Assembly (NCBI GenBank): GCA_031308135.1
Contig: JAHLJT010009436.1
Location: forward strand, 121,745,608 to 121,809,607
DNA length: 64,000 nucleotides
Direction of reading: 5' to 3'
Source of the DNA: Acheta domesticus
Taxonomy: Eukaryota > Arthropoda > Insecta > Orthoptera > Gryllidae
Made by a program: the position numbers and the translations under genes. Of the stretch, positions 46,340 to 57,030 are shown piece after piece. A model generated the notes under the pieces. It had not been told where the DNA came from. It saw nothing but the letters and a program-made list of their open reading frames with translations, and did no database searches. The stretch's first letter is position 1, and each line of letters opens with the position of its first letter.

Positions 46340-47330
46340 TCGTTCACCGCCAACGCGCCGCGCGCAAGCGCCCACTGCCCGCTGGCACCCAGCCCCGCCC
46401 AGCCCCGCCCAGCCCCGCCCAGCCCCGCCCAGCCCGCCCAGCCCCGCCCAGCCCCGCCCAGCCCCGCCCAGCCCCGCCCAGCCCCGCCCAGCCCCGCCCA
46501 GCCCCGCCCAGCCCCGCCCAGCCCCGCCCAGCCCCGCCCAGCCCCGCCCAGCCCCGCCCAGCCCCGCCCAGCCCCGCCCAGCCCCGCCCAGCCCCGCCCA
46601 GCCCCGCCCAGCCCCGCCCAGCCCCGCCCAGCCCCGCCCAGCCCCGCCCAGCCCCGCCCAGCCCCGCCCAGCCCCGCCCAGCCCCGCCCAGCCCCGCCCA
46701 GCCCCGCCCAGCCCCGCCCAGCCCCGCCCCGCCCAGCCCCGCCCAGCCCCGCCCCGCCCCGCCCAGCCCCGCCCAGCCCCGCCCCGCCCAGCCCCGCCCC
46801 GCCCAGCCCCGCCCAGCCCCGCCCAGCCCCGCCCAGCCCCGCCCAGCCCCGCCCAGCCCCGCCCAGCCCCGCCCAGCCCCGCCCAGCCCCGCCCAGCCCC
46901 GCCCAGCCCCGCCCAGCCCCGCCCAGCCCCGCCCAGCCCCGCCCAGCCCCGCCCAGCCCCGCCCAGCCCCGCCCATCCCCGCCCAGCCCCGCCCAGCCCC
47001 GCCCAGCCCCGCCCAGCCCCGCCCAGCCCCGCCCAGCCCCGCCCAGCCCCGCCCAGCCCCGCCCAGCCCCGCCCAGCCCCGCCCAGCCCCGCCCCGCCCC
47101 CCGCATCCCCCTCCCGCCCCGCCCCACACCGTCTCGCACTGCCCGTCCCGCATCCCGCTTCCACCCCGCCCCGCCTGGCCCTCCCGGCCCGCATCGCCTC
47201 ACACCGCCCCACCTGCCCCGCCCCGCCCGGACCTATCCCGTGCCGCTCCGCCCCGCCGCCAGAGCACTTGACGCCGCCAGCGCCAGGCGAACGAGCGGGC
47301 GAGTGCGCGTGCTCCTAATTACCGCTGCCG
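46340..47330. promoter_or_regulatory. CpG-rich island 22
   Basis: Island dominated by the 10-bp GC-box array, with a short unique CpG-rich left flank and a C-rich right flank to 47330. It generates the longest ORFs of the window (up to 370 codons, all of Pro/Ala/Arg or Gly/Ala/Trp repeat type), which are artefacts. Confidence 0.55.
46391..47100. repeat. 10-bp GC-box minisatellite (about 71 units)
   Basis: Tandem AGCCCCGCCC (minus strand GGGCGGGGCT). Arrays are near perfect at 46391-46725 and 46805-47090. Indel-scrambled units lie between (46725-46805), there is one 9-bp unit near 46431, and one AT change near 46976. Each unit is a complete GC box, so an Sp1/KLF-type site recurs about once per helical turn, and the G-rich strand is continuously G-quadruplex-competent. 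Confidence 0.95.
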
Positions 47331-48080
47331 ACGAACAATTGCGCACTGCGTATTTACGCTGTTAAAAATTCACCTATGCGAGCGACACGGCTGCGGCCAC
47401 CTGTTACGCTGCAACTGAGGTGAAGCCGGACCGCCCAAAGCACGAGCTCTGATGTTCTCCTTCAACAGATTATTGTTCATTGCTTATTATTTGTGTAATA
47501 GAGTAGTATAGAACTAAATACGATTGATTGTGACGTCGAAAAACTGTGGATGCTTACTCGAGATCAAATGAGCTAATGCTTAATGAAGTTCTCAGCAATT
47601 AATATAAGACTTCAGGAACTGACACATGATGATTAAGAGAGAAGTGTATTAAAATATCACACTTAGAAAACAGATATTTAATAAATAAAGGCTCAATATG
47701 AACTATACTATACGACACATACGGATTATGACAAATTATACGATACCCTCGTATCTTTTAATTGAGGAGATTCAGTCACACAAAAATTTTAGCTTTCAGA
47801 GAGAAAAATCCCCTAGATACTACCACAGATTGAGGTAATGTTGGAGTTGTTTTTAAAGAATTAAAAAACTCTTTGTACAAAGGTCTTCAGAAACAGCAAA
47901 TCACAATTCTAAAGAAGAATAACATGTACGGTACATGTTGTATCGTACAGCGTGTGTTCAATCCCACAATCCCACAATCGTCAGAGTCATCTATACATCA
48001 TACATCATAGACACACATATTTATATCGACAGAAACAGCACAGACACACCGCTGCCGATTTTTCTGCAGCTACTCTGACC
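47331..48080. other. AT-rich spacer
   Basis: AT-rich DNA between island 22 and X copy 3. Nothing was recognised. Confidence 0.55.
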
Positions 48081-48082
48081 TA

Positions 48083-48315
48083 AAGGTCCTAGAGTTCGAG
48101 GTTCTACGGTACAGGATTTCAGACGCTAGCTATATAGCTAGATCGAATCGAATATAACCGCATTCTGGAGGATAATCCAAGAGGTAGATTGCTCATATCG
48201 GTAGTGTTATCTGGTTTATCCGATCAATCCCAGGCGAATGCCGGAGCAGAACCCGAACAAACAGACCATAGACCGCGCGAGATTTTTCCTTCTTCATCGA
48301 TTTTTCTCAACCTTC
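48083..48315 (+). mobile_element. Interspersed repeat family X, copy 3
   Basis: It starts AAGGTCCTAGAG like copy 2, then GCTATATAGCTAGATCGAAT, a CATTCTGGAGGA block, TCCGATCAATCCCAGGCGAA, TGCCGGAGCAG and ACCGCGCGAG, ending near 48315. It lacks the CA-rich middle and 3' half. About 125 bp left of island 23. Confidence 0.65.
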
Positions 48316-48439
48316 TTAAACAAAATTATTGCCATCGACGTAAATGTTCATCTCAACTGGAGTTCTTGAGCTCCGTTTACAGCGTTCATCTCCTGCCAGT
48401 CATCCCCCGTAAGCCAACTCAATCTATGTAAAGCCTGAG

Positions 48440-49095
48440 CACCAACAGCGCCAGTCACATTGCCAACACCTCCCCACGCGGCCACGCGGGTGCGACGGCC
48501 CGCCCGCCCCTGCCGCCCCTCCTTCCCCTCGGCGTCGCGTCGGAGCGGCCCCGCGGGCGCCCACCTGCACCGCGCGCTGGTCGATGCCAATTAACTTTGC
48601 GCGAGGCTGCCTCGGGTTAAAACGGACAATCAACCGGGCGCCAATCGAGGTGGATCGGGCGGGGCGGGGCGGTGCAGGGAGGAGCGGGGCGGGGCGAAAC
48701 GGGGTAGGGGCAGGGCGTGATGGGGCACGAAAGGGCAGGGCGGGTAAAAGGGACAGGGTGAAGGGTAGGAGTGTGAAGAGGAGGGTGAGGGGAGAGTCAG
48801 GGTTGGAGGGGTGGGACGGGATTGGACGGGGTGGGGGCGGGGGTGGTCGAGTGGATAGGGGAGGGGCGGGGCGGAGAGGGATGAGGCAGCACGCGGCGGT
48901 CGGCAGCGGGCGACTGGTGACAACGTAGCATCGCCGCCGGAATACGCCTGGCGCTAAACGACCCGCAGAGGGGCTTTTGTTGTTCCGCACCGGCCGTTTA
49001 GAGCTACGGCTTTCGGCGGCGCTTGACAGTTGACTTCCGCGGCTCAATGAGACGAAAATATTTTTCAAAATCACGCCCTCGAAACGGGTCGCAAA
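48440..49095. promoter_or_regulatory. CpG-rich island 23
   Basis: Left part unique and CpG-rich with GCCAATTAAC and ACAATCAACC words. The middle (48655-48870) is G-rich and repetitive. The right part carries a GCCGTTTAGAGCTACGGC hairpin near 48992 and the second copy of the shared module (49020-49090). Confidence 0.55.
49020..49090 (+). promoter_or_regulatory. Shared composite module, copy B
   Basis: CGCTTGACA (49020-49028), 31 bp later... identical 16-mer TATTTTTCAAAATCAC (spaced 31 bp when counted from the end of the first word to ATTTTT; 49059-49074), then GCCCTCGAAACGGG. This is the same order as copy A at 25143-25216. Confidence 0.45.
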
Positions 49096-50685
49096 GAAAA
49101 TATCATTTAATATTTTCGATGTGAAGTGTAGTGCGTGTGTGTGTGTTATGGAACATTCAATAACGCAAACATGACTTATTCGTCGAGGTCATTTGTTCGT
49201 CGGCTAAAAGCACAATGCCGGGGAATCGCGGGAGCTATGCTGTGGAAATACAAACAGCGACCGAGCAAAAATAAACAAGCTGCCTACAACATTAATCGCT
49301 GCGGGAGACGTAAGCAAACACGAAATTAACATCGAAATAAGGGCTGTGCTCCAGGAAGAGCCAAAGGGAAGAGCATGCATCCAGCAAAAAACAACACGCT
49401 ATAACGTCCGCGGGCAAATTGTTCTCTCTCTTCCATTTTATGAGTGCATGAAAATGCTGCTAACATGAGTATTTTAATGAGCAACTGAATAGCTTGCGAT
49501 TTATTTAAATCACAAGAGAAAATAAGTGAAATAATATTCTTTTTATTAAAACCCTGGTTTATTATGTGCAAATTGTATCTTGAAGAGCAAACTTGTAGAA
49601 CAGAATTTATAAAATAAAATTGATAGAATATTCTAATTAATTACGAGGTAAAAGGAGATAATTGTTTGAGAGTACATATTTTTATGTAACGCTCTATTAT
49701 CTAGATGTTCTTGTATTTTACTTATTGCGTATAAGAGTTTATATAATGCCTATTTATATTTTACTTACTGCATGCTGATTTGTTCAAATATATTTAGGAC
49801 AAAAATTATTTTCGATCATTTAAAAACAAGGCATGTAAACAAATAGAATGTTTCTCCTCAAGATAATTTATTCACATTGAAAGAAATGTCGTCCACGAAA
49901 TGAAGATGTCAATTTACACACTCCATTGTTAAAATACGCGACAAACATGACACAGGAAATGTAAATCTATCATTGCAGCTCTAAATTATTTTAAATTATC
50001 ATTTATTACAGCAAAATTATTATTCATTGCTGTTAAGCACACCTGGAAGTCTCAAAATACTAAACTACATTGAATTCAAACACATACATCTGACCAAAAT
50101 CAATAATGAAACATAGATCTGATCATATTACAATTAATTAAAAATCAAACTTTACATTACTGTTGCATTTAAGTACATTTTTCTCGTATTTCAACGGTAA
50201 TTGAAAATTATATCTCCATTGTAGTTTTAATTATAGTTATTATTGTTATTTTTTTATATTTTATGTGTCACACTGCAGCCAATTCTTTAAAACCACTTTC
50301 CTCTAAAGTGTAACAGAGGATATTATGCCCATTCCCAACATCTCAGACAAAATGTTTAAGGATATTTTTACCTCTTTTTCCGCGTACATGTACGCGTACA
50401 ATTAAGTACATAAATACTGAATATATACGTCTAAATAAAGGTTAATAGCTTTTGTTTCCATGATAACACAGTTCTAACGCCTTTTCATAGCACTAGTAAA
50501 CATACTAGTCCTGGCACTTATAAATTATTTCCTTCAAATTAACAAATATTTAAAAAATTCCAAAACACATAATTTGGAGAATATTGAAATGATTTACTTT
50601 TCGTTGACGTAATATTTCTCTTTCAAATTTTCTTTCTGATCAAAGGACACTTACATTTTATCAAGTTATCTTAATGAATCAGGTC
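49096..50685. other. AT-rich spacer
   Basis: AT-rich noncoding DNA. It includes a perfect 16-bp palindrome CGCGTACATGTACGCG at 50381-50396. No gene was recognised. Confidence 0.6.
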
Positions 50686-50688
50686 CAT

Positions 50689-50918
50689 TTATCCAAGCTT
50701 GGAACAATCACTTTCGTCAGCAGTTCGCGAACTGAAAGAAAGGAAGGGTAGTGCCGAAGGGTCACAGACAGCGTCTTCGCGAGAAGTTCCTACGAAGGCG
50801 TCGACAGGGAAATTACGGTAGAAGAATCCTACACTCGCCTGGATTCCCATAATTGGCGTATTATTTGCTATTGCTTCTTTGCGCATAGCTTCCATATGCA
50901 TTCGTGAATAGTTGTTTT
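50689..50918 (-). CDS. Unrecognised candidate terminal exon
   Basis: On the minus strand a TTCATTACAG acceptor-like sequence (ending about 50919) is followed by about 75 open codons of balanced composition (MHMEAMRKEAIANNTPIMGI..., ending SDCSKLG and a stop at about 50689). The frame continues open upstream to 51102, but with a less protein-like, AT-rich composition. No family is recognised. It could equally be a fragment of a mobile element or chance. Confidence 0.2.
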
Positions 50919-51109
50919 CTGTAATGAACCTAAATTTTATCTCATTAACGTCAAGAGTATTTTCTTGCAGTAGCCAGCAACTAGAAACAATTTTGTGAGG
51001 TATTTGAAAAAAATACGTAATGTGACACTGTTTTTTGAAGTAATTGTGTATTAATGTAAATACTAGTAATAATTTTCCTTGTAAAATGCACATTGGGTAC
51101 AAATAAGAT

Positions 51110-51945
51110 TAGGTTGCATAATAATTATGCAAGTTGTTGTAGAGATTCAATTTTTTAATACACATTTTCTTTATGTATTAATGAAACTGAGTTTATTTTG
51201 TTAACATTAAAAGTAAATTCACTTCATAAATATTCGTACTCATTCAGTAAGTGCCATACGTCTTCCAATCCATTATTACTCCTAAATTGTCTCCTTGGCG
51301 GTCACGAAAGAAGCCCTGGCCCGGCGCTGGCGAGGGTAACCGCTGTGAGTGCAGTGCGCTCGCGAGCTGTGAGCTGATAGAGCGAGAGCGAACCTTCGAC
51401 GGGTCTGTTTTAATCGAAAAGCGTTTGTCGAAATATTATGGAAGAGCAAGACATCATTTCTTATGAAAATTTTCAAGAAATCAAAAGCTGTTCTGCGGAA
51501 AATTCTTTTTAAAATTAAGGAATGATTGTAAAAAAGTAGTACACAACGCGTTTTCTAAAATAGTATAACAAATTCTGATACGTTCAATACAAAATATTCT
51601 CTATGCTATTACATCAACATGGCCACTTCATTGATAAAACGGAATAAAATGGAATGTTACGATAAAGAGTATGTTAGCACACAACTTTCATACAACAGCT
51701 GAGGTGTTAAAATGACTGCCAACACTCAAAAGCATAGTGATGAAGTGATCAGATTTGCACAATCAGAACTTCATTAGAGATACGAGGTATTCAGTTTGTG
51801 GAACTTTCTGAACTACCGGTTGACAATAATATCAATAAATCGATTAAGAAATCAGAGTCGTAGATTGCTCATAAAAGCGCCATAATGCAGTGCGTCACCG
51901 TTTCAAAATTTATTAAAATGAGAGAGATATATTTCTCTCCATCCA
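51110..51945. other. AT-rich spacer
   Basis: AT-rich DNA with a moderate-GC patch near 51290-51400. Nothing was recognised. Confidence 0.55.
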
Positions 51946-51949
51946 CCTG

Positions 51950-52290
51950 GCCGATGACAAGAAACTCCTGCCTCGGACTCCGGGGTGCGCGGAGACGAGG
52001 TAAGCAGCGGCGTTGCTTGACAACCGTTTCCGAGCAACGGGGCCGGGGATGCGTGCTCCTGTGTCAAATTATCTGCCACCTCCTCGTCCGCGTCCGCGTC
52101 CGCGCCCATCTTCCCCGCAGGTAGAAACGCGAGCCGAGCCCCCGGGCCGCTTGTTAGCCCGTCTAATGAAAGGAAAAACGGTTCCGGGCGCGCGACTCCG
52201 GTTGCGGCGGCGGTCGCAGCGCCCGCCCACGCTGGCGCCGAGAGGCTGTTGGCGAGTTTCTCGTGACACGGTGACAGTATCAACCTCACC
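51950..52290. promoter_or_regulatory. CpG-rich island 24
   Basis: Island containing GTTGCTTGACAAC (52012-52024), an inverted GTTG...CAAC word close to an RFX X-box, a CGTCCG triple repeat near 52086-52106, and CGTCTAATGAAAG near 52160. No exon was recognised. Confidence 0.5.
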
Positions 52291-52532
52291 GCATCGCTGT
52301 GGTATCGCTGTCATGCTGCCTTTTTTCACTGAATCTGCGAAATGCGTTATCTCTAGTCTTCGCATATCTTTAAAGAAAGTTAACATCATTTTAGTAAAAT
52401 ACAAGTTTGCTTTCTTGTGAGATGCTTTGTAATTTACCAACAATGTTGTTCATATAGACTTCCGAACAGCATTTGTACTCCATGTCCCCACTTTTCTTCC
52501 AAATCAGACCTACAATATGTTTTCCTGCACAA

Positions 52533-52540
52533 TAATAATA

Positions 52541-52578
<38 letters not shown>

Positions 52579-52598
52579 TATTATTATTATTATTATTA
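52533..52598. repeat. (AAT)n(ATT)n microsatellite
   Basis: AAT repeats switch to ATT repeats near 52577, forming an inverted TAA/TTA array of about 65 bp. It lies about 170 bp left of LINE copy 2. Confidence 0.95.
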
Positions 52599-52775
52599 AC
52601 ATACAATAATGTTTTTTGTTGGTGTTTGTCGGATTTTTTATTTGACTGTATCGGGTTAATATCCAAGACACAGTTCATGTTCCGTCGCATTTTAGTAATT
52701 TTCGTACAATCCTGCATGTGTTTAAGATGATAGATTTTTGCATAATTTTGAGCATATGTTTTGGATATTATTATT

Positions 52776-53371
52776 CCTCTATATCACGACTAAAGATGTT
52801 ATGTGTTTGCTGAATATAAAATCTGCTCCAGATTGCAACCAGCTACCTAACGAGCAGGTCTAGGGACTGTTGGTGCCTCTATAATACTTTGCACAAAATG
52901 TGGGCTGTTCCAAATAAAGCGATTTTTTGCACGTCCCAGTCTTTTAAATGACCTGAAGGTTTAGCAAAGTTCTTACACAAATGTTGTGGAACAAATCCCA
53001 GAGCTCCGATACCTATCGGGACAACTGTGCTTTTACGCCCCACATTCGGCTGATCTCGATTTCCAAAGTCTTGGATTTAAAACGTTCCTTTGCCTCCTTG
53101 GTATTTACATTTTGATCGCAAGGTACAGCACCATCGACAAGTAAACACGATTTTTTCTTTAAATCCCGGATAACTATATTCGGTTTATTTGCCGATATCG
53201 TCAGATCAGTTTGAATTTGTTGGTCGTGCAATATCGTACACAATCAAACTGACATCATCGGTTTTGGTGAGTGTTCGTACCTCTTGGGGCATGTGTTTGG
53301 AACTTTGACGGTGGTACAGATCTGCCAGTGGAGGTAGCTACACATCCTGCCGTGTCTTTTCAAGTATTTGG
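52776..53371 (-). pseudogene. R4/Dong-like non-LTR retrotransposon, 3' fragment (LINE copy 2)
   Basis: Same family and orientation as LINE copy 1, with long collinear similarity from 3' end to the zinc-knuckle region, but truncated about 140 bp further in. The endonuclease part has KPN where copy 1 has KPD, and KERFKSK where copy 1 has KRLKY, so two expected catalytic-motif residues are lost. The reading frame is broken by a stop at the start of the endonuclease part. The 3' end abuts ATTATTATT (52766-52774) and the 5' end abuts TTATTATTAATA (53377-53388), again TAA-type repeats on both sides. A dead copy. Confidence 0.75.
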
Positions 53372-53399
53372 TCTTTTTATTATTAATATTTTTATTAAT

Positions 53400-53980
53400 G
53401 TACAATGAACAATCGTCTTCTGTATTAATAACCTCAACACTTCGATCACAGTGAAAACACCCTTGACGTTTCGAATGCACAGAACTTATACTACTCGGAA
53501 GACTTGATCTCTAGCTCCGCAACCAGGACATTTCTCACTTATTGCCCTTCATCCCTCTTTCTTACTCCATCGTTTCCTCTGCTACGGTTCTCGGGATTTT
53601 GCCTCCACCACGGTCTTTGCGTCTTTACTCCGCCGCAACACCGCAAATTATGGTGAGGCTGGAATTTCAGAAGGTCGAGATGGAATTCCACCTCGTCACA
53701 ATGCAAAGGCGTCGCTGTCCGAAGCACAAATCAGTTCACGACAATGCCAGAGGTATTCAATCTATTGCAGATCCATCGTTAGAGGCTGTCTCATTATCCT
53801 TTATATAATACGCTAAGGAAGGATGATGGTTTTGTTCCACTTCTGCCGCCAAACCTTATATACAAAACCCTCAGTGTACTAGCGCCGAAAAGGGAATTAC
53901 GTTCCTCAACCTTGCGTCACACATATTTAAGATGAAAAAATTAGAATTTCGCAGAGTATGACGCAAGGAGATTGACTGAT
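53400..53980. other. Intermediate-GC spacer, unclassified
   Basis: Mixed DNA that looks repeat-like (for example 53540-53800) but matches nothing else in the window. ORFs up to 88 codons on both strands are not convincing. Confidence 0.4.
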
Positions 53981-53986
53981 GATTCC

Positions 53987-54024
53987 GAGCGCGTCAACTA
54001 CGGAGGTCATTAGTCCCATAAGTG
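53987..54024 (+). repeat. Short dispersed repeat Z, copy a
   Basis: GAGCGCGTCAACTACGGAGG and the following TCATTAGTCCC recur with changes at 54461-54500 in the same orientation (about three quarters identical). A TAA array follows about 30 bp later. Confidence 0.45.
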
Positions 54025-54051
54025 TAGTGTTTTCCCCGAGAGGTGGCGGCC

Positions 54052-54053
<2 letters not shown>

Positions 54054-54093
<40 letters not shown>
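54054..54093. repeat. (AAT)n microsatellite
   Basis: About 13 AAT units. Confidence 0.95.
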
Positions 54094-54094
<1 letters not shown>

Positions 54095-54239
54095 TTGTAG
54101 GTCACATTTTGTAATGCTTAGTTCAGAGCATGATTGTACAAAGCGCAAAGTGTTCGCACGGTTTCAGCTAATTTCCTTAATTAATTTATTTCTTAGAAAT
54201 GACTGGTGACAGCTCTTCTTCAATGTGGGTTCAAAGGAG

Positions 54240-54445
54240 CTTCTGTGAAGATGCGTTATCAGCGGTGACGGCGAGGGCGCCGCGCCGGCCAGAGTCGCCC
54301 AGAGGTCGCCAGCGGTGCTTCAAAGAGCGGCGCGGGCAGACCGGTTCCCGTGCGTGTCCCGCGGCACGCGCGCCGCCCACCACCGACCTCCCCGCGGCGC
54401 CCCTCGCCGCTCCGCCAGACGCCGGGCACCGGACCTATCATGGAA
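54240..54445. promoter_or_regulatory. CpG-rich island 25
   Basis: Small, sharp CpG-rich island between the two Z repeat copies. ORFs are low complexity. Confidence 0.45.
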
Positions 54446-54460
54446 GGGAATATTGATTTC

Positions 54461-54500
54461 AGGCGCGTCAACTGCTTAGGTCATTAGTTCCGCGAGTGGA
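54461..54500 (+). repeat. Short dispersed repeat Z, copy b
   Basis: Second copy of the word seen at 53987-54024. It continues into a block with the 7-bp-stem hairpin GCCGACTTGAAAGTCGGC near 54560. Confidence 0.45.
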
Positions 54501-54691
54501 GTTCATGTTTTGTCCTGGTAGGTGTCTTCGTTCCAGACACGCGAACGTCAGATCCAGCGCCGACTTGAAAGTCGGCTTGCGGGATTTTCTCCTTTAGGTT
54601 TCTCACGTAGCGGAACATAACACCAGTCGGGCCAAGCTCTAAGCTTCCGACTGAACTCCCGTGTTGAACGCTCGACGTGTTAATGGTAATG

Positions 54692-54840
54692 TAGAGAAAG
54701 GAAAGATTTCGCGCGGTTCGTGGCCCGTTTGTTACGACATTCGCTTGTTTTTGTCCGGAAAACTATCGCTCAGGCAGCTGACCACTAGAATCCTCCTCCA
54801 GCAATGGTTGAATTCGATAAGCTATGCAATGTTGAAAATC
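54692..54840 (-). mobile_element. Interspersed repeat family X, copy 5 (fragment)
   Basis: The reverse complement reads AGCTTATCGAATTCAACCAT, then GGAGGAGGATTCTAGTGGTC, then a GATAGTTTTCCGG block and AACAAACGGGCCACG, and GCGCGAAATC. These correspond in order to X copies 1 and 2. Confidence 0.6.
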
Positions 54841-54886
54841 CAACACCTTCAGAAGTCGAACATTAGTACATCCCGTTCAACGATGC

Positions 54887-54988
54887 TGTAGATGTAGCGG
54901 TGTTGTAGATGTAGCGGTGTTGTAGTTGTAGCGGTGTTGTAGATGTAGCGGTGTTGTAGATGTAGCGGTGTTGTAGATGTAGCGGTGT
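54887..54988. repeat. 17-bp tandem repeat (6 units)
   Basis: Six units of TGTAGATGTAGCGGTGT, one with a single A-to-T change. It lies directly right of X copy 5. Confidence 0.95.
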
Positions 54989-55635
54989 TGCCGATGAACC
55001 ATTGCAGCAGACCCGTCACTGGATACCCAGTGTGTGTCTACATGTAGGTTTGTGGGCTTGACTTGAATGATTTTCTTTAGCTTTGTTAATGTGTTGCCCT
55101 GAGCACTTCACCCTGAATATTCAAATTCAGTGTGAGGATTTGCATCCTTGCACATGGCGTGTGTGTCAAGTGTGGATGATATGGAGACTTGATACTTTAT
55201 TTACCTGAGTGATTGTTTATATTTTGTAGACGTGTGTTAGCTGTTCTGCGTGCACGTGTGTGAACTATTTGTAGATAGTATCTCTATAATTGTTCCTTTA
55301 ATTTTATTTTCTTGTAAAATTATTATTTAATTAATTATTTTTACTAATTGTTCCAAGAGCAATCACTTAAGTTTCCTTTTGTTCTTGTCATTCACCAGCA
55401 TCCCAAATATTTCTGATAATCATATCTACCTACGTATTCACCAATCAACAAATCAATCACCAATCAACCAATCCAGTTCTACGTTCACAGACCCTGATGC
55501 AACTACTCTTATCTTTCCCTCGACTTTTCACCTATTTCGAACCTAGTGACTTGTCCACATCAGTTCTCCCAATCTACAACTGCCCTCTGTTGCCATGTTT
55601 TCCGCCTGCCTGCCTTCCACCCAACTTACATGACC
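54989..55635. other. Unique spacer
   Basis: AT-rich, T/G-rich on the plus strand up to 55400, then pyrimidine-rich. Nothing was recognised. Confidence 0.5.
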
Positions 55636-55639
55636 ACAG

Positions 55640-56090
55640 TGCGGCCTCCCGTAATCACTCCTCTCTGCTCCTGCCGTGCCTGCCCCCTCTTCTCCTGGTC
55701 CCCCCACCGCGCCTTCCCCTTCCCCTCCCTCCGCCACCAAGTCGCGTCACGCGCGCCGCGCAGCGCTTGTCTTCCCCGCCAATTAGCGTGTATGGAAAAG
55801 CCAATTATCGTAATACGCTTAGGTCGCGTGCGGCGGGCAGGAGGGCGCGCGCGGCAGCGGCGTCGATCGCAATTATGGATTATATCGGGCGCATGAAGAG
55901 GAGCGGCGTGGAGGGGGTGGGGGCGACCCAAGACGGCCTCCAGCTAATTGGCGGCGGCTGCAGCGGAGGCTGCTGGCGTTTGATGCGGAGGTGGCGCCAC
56001 GCGCAGTACAATAGGACAGCTGCCCCGCTCGCGAGTGGCCGCGCCGCTCGGCGACTCTTAGAGGCGGTCGTCTACCGCCAGGTGTACTCA
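55640..56090. promoter_or_regulatory. CpG-rich island 26
   Basis: Island with two homeodomain-type words, GCCAATTAGC (55778) and GCCAATTATCG (55800), 22 bp apart (two helical turns), then GCAATTATGG near 55870 and CTAATTGGCGG near 55945. No exon was called, although a 199-codon plus ORF runs through it (low-complexity ends, unrecognised). Confidence 0.5.
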
Positions 56091-56099
56091 CTATAACCC

Positions 56100-56396
56100 T
56101 AGGGCCGTATTTAAGTATTGCGGGGCCCCCGAGCACAAAATTGTGTTGCTTCCCATCCGTAAAAAACAGCTCCATCTTTATGAAATCAAAAATATTATCA
56201 TAATACAAATTCTTTCTGTACAAATATAAAAGAAAACAAATAATTTCCTATATAAAATGTTACATATATTTTATTTATTACATTAAATAGATTTATTTAC
56301 ACAATATGTTACGCATATCTTTCTGAAGCGCGGGCTCCTCTGACGGATGGGGCCCCAAGCAACTGCTTGTTTTGCTTATAGGTAAATCCGGCCCTG
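56100..56396. mobile_element. hAT-like MITE (297 bp) with 8-bp target duplication
   Basis: Perfect direct repeat TATAACCC flanks the element (56092-56099 and 56397-56404). Termini are TAGGGCCGTATTTA at the left and, inverted at the right, CAGGGCCGGATTTA (12 of 14). GGGGCCCC-type subterminal words occur on both sides of an AT-rich core, and there is no transposase. An 8-bp duplication and CAGGG-type ends are hallmarks of hAT elements. Confidence 0.85.
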
Positions 56397-56404
56397 TATA
56401 ACCC

Positions 56405-56795
56405 TCTGTAATGCGTACACACTACTGCTATTTATTAGTCGTAGCTTTATTTGCCAAATGTGCTTAACTTTCGTGGTTTTCACTCCGAGCACCTTGCTTA
56501 GCGTCGTTCCAATTCCGAAGAGAACGAAGAGTTTTTCTCGGTATTTCAAACTTGGACATATTATTTGGATTCGTTAGATGAAGGCGAACCTTACACGTAC
56601 TTCACTCGTCTTCTCAATATTTATGAGCAAACAGACAATATTAAACCACGTGATTTCTTTAATTTACACTTCAGATGCACAGGGACCACTCATACGAGTA
56701 CAATCTCATAAAATCAAGGTCCTAAGCTTGTTCGAAATCGATTATGCGGATCTTTACACAAATCTTAGAGAATCTCTTAAGCATTTAAGTCTGTG
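56405..56795. other. AT-rich spacer
   Basis: AT-rich DNA. The 76-codon plus ORF at 56578-56808 is unrecognised. Confidence 0.5.
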
Positions 56796-56799
56796 GAAT

Positions 56800-57030
56800 C
56801 GCGTATAGCGTGGCGGAGGAAACATCCAACTCGAATCTGCACAGAATGGATCTTAGCTCCTTCCCGCCGCAGGAAGTGGTTGTGAGAAGGCCACTTTTCA
56901 CGCGTCGCTGCCATCGGCGTCTGGCGGAGGTTGATCGACGAAGCAGTGCAAACGGCGGCGGAGTGCGCTGTCGGAGCAGAGGAAACGACTCCCACAGCTC
57001 GGGACGCCTCGAAGCACCGCGGCCTGCGCT
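56800..57030. promoter_or_regulatory. CpG-rich island 27
   Basis: Small CpG-rich island with open frames on both strands (86-89 codons), neither recognisable. Confidence 0.4.

Noticed and set aside
46102..47365. Overlapping ORFs of 269-370 codons on both strands
   Set aside because: They are translations of the 10-bp GC-box array. Five frames are open at once, with pure repeat products and no unique domain.
54887..54988. Telomere-type repeat
   Set aside because: A 17-bp unit with six copies inside unique DNA; it does not match TTAGG or related arthropod telomere units.
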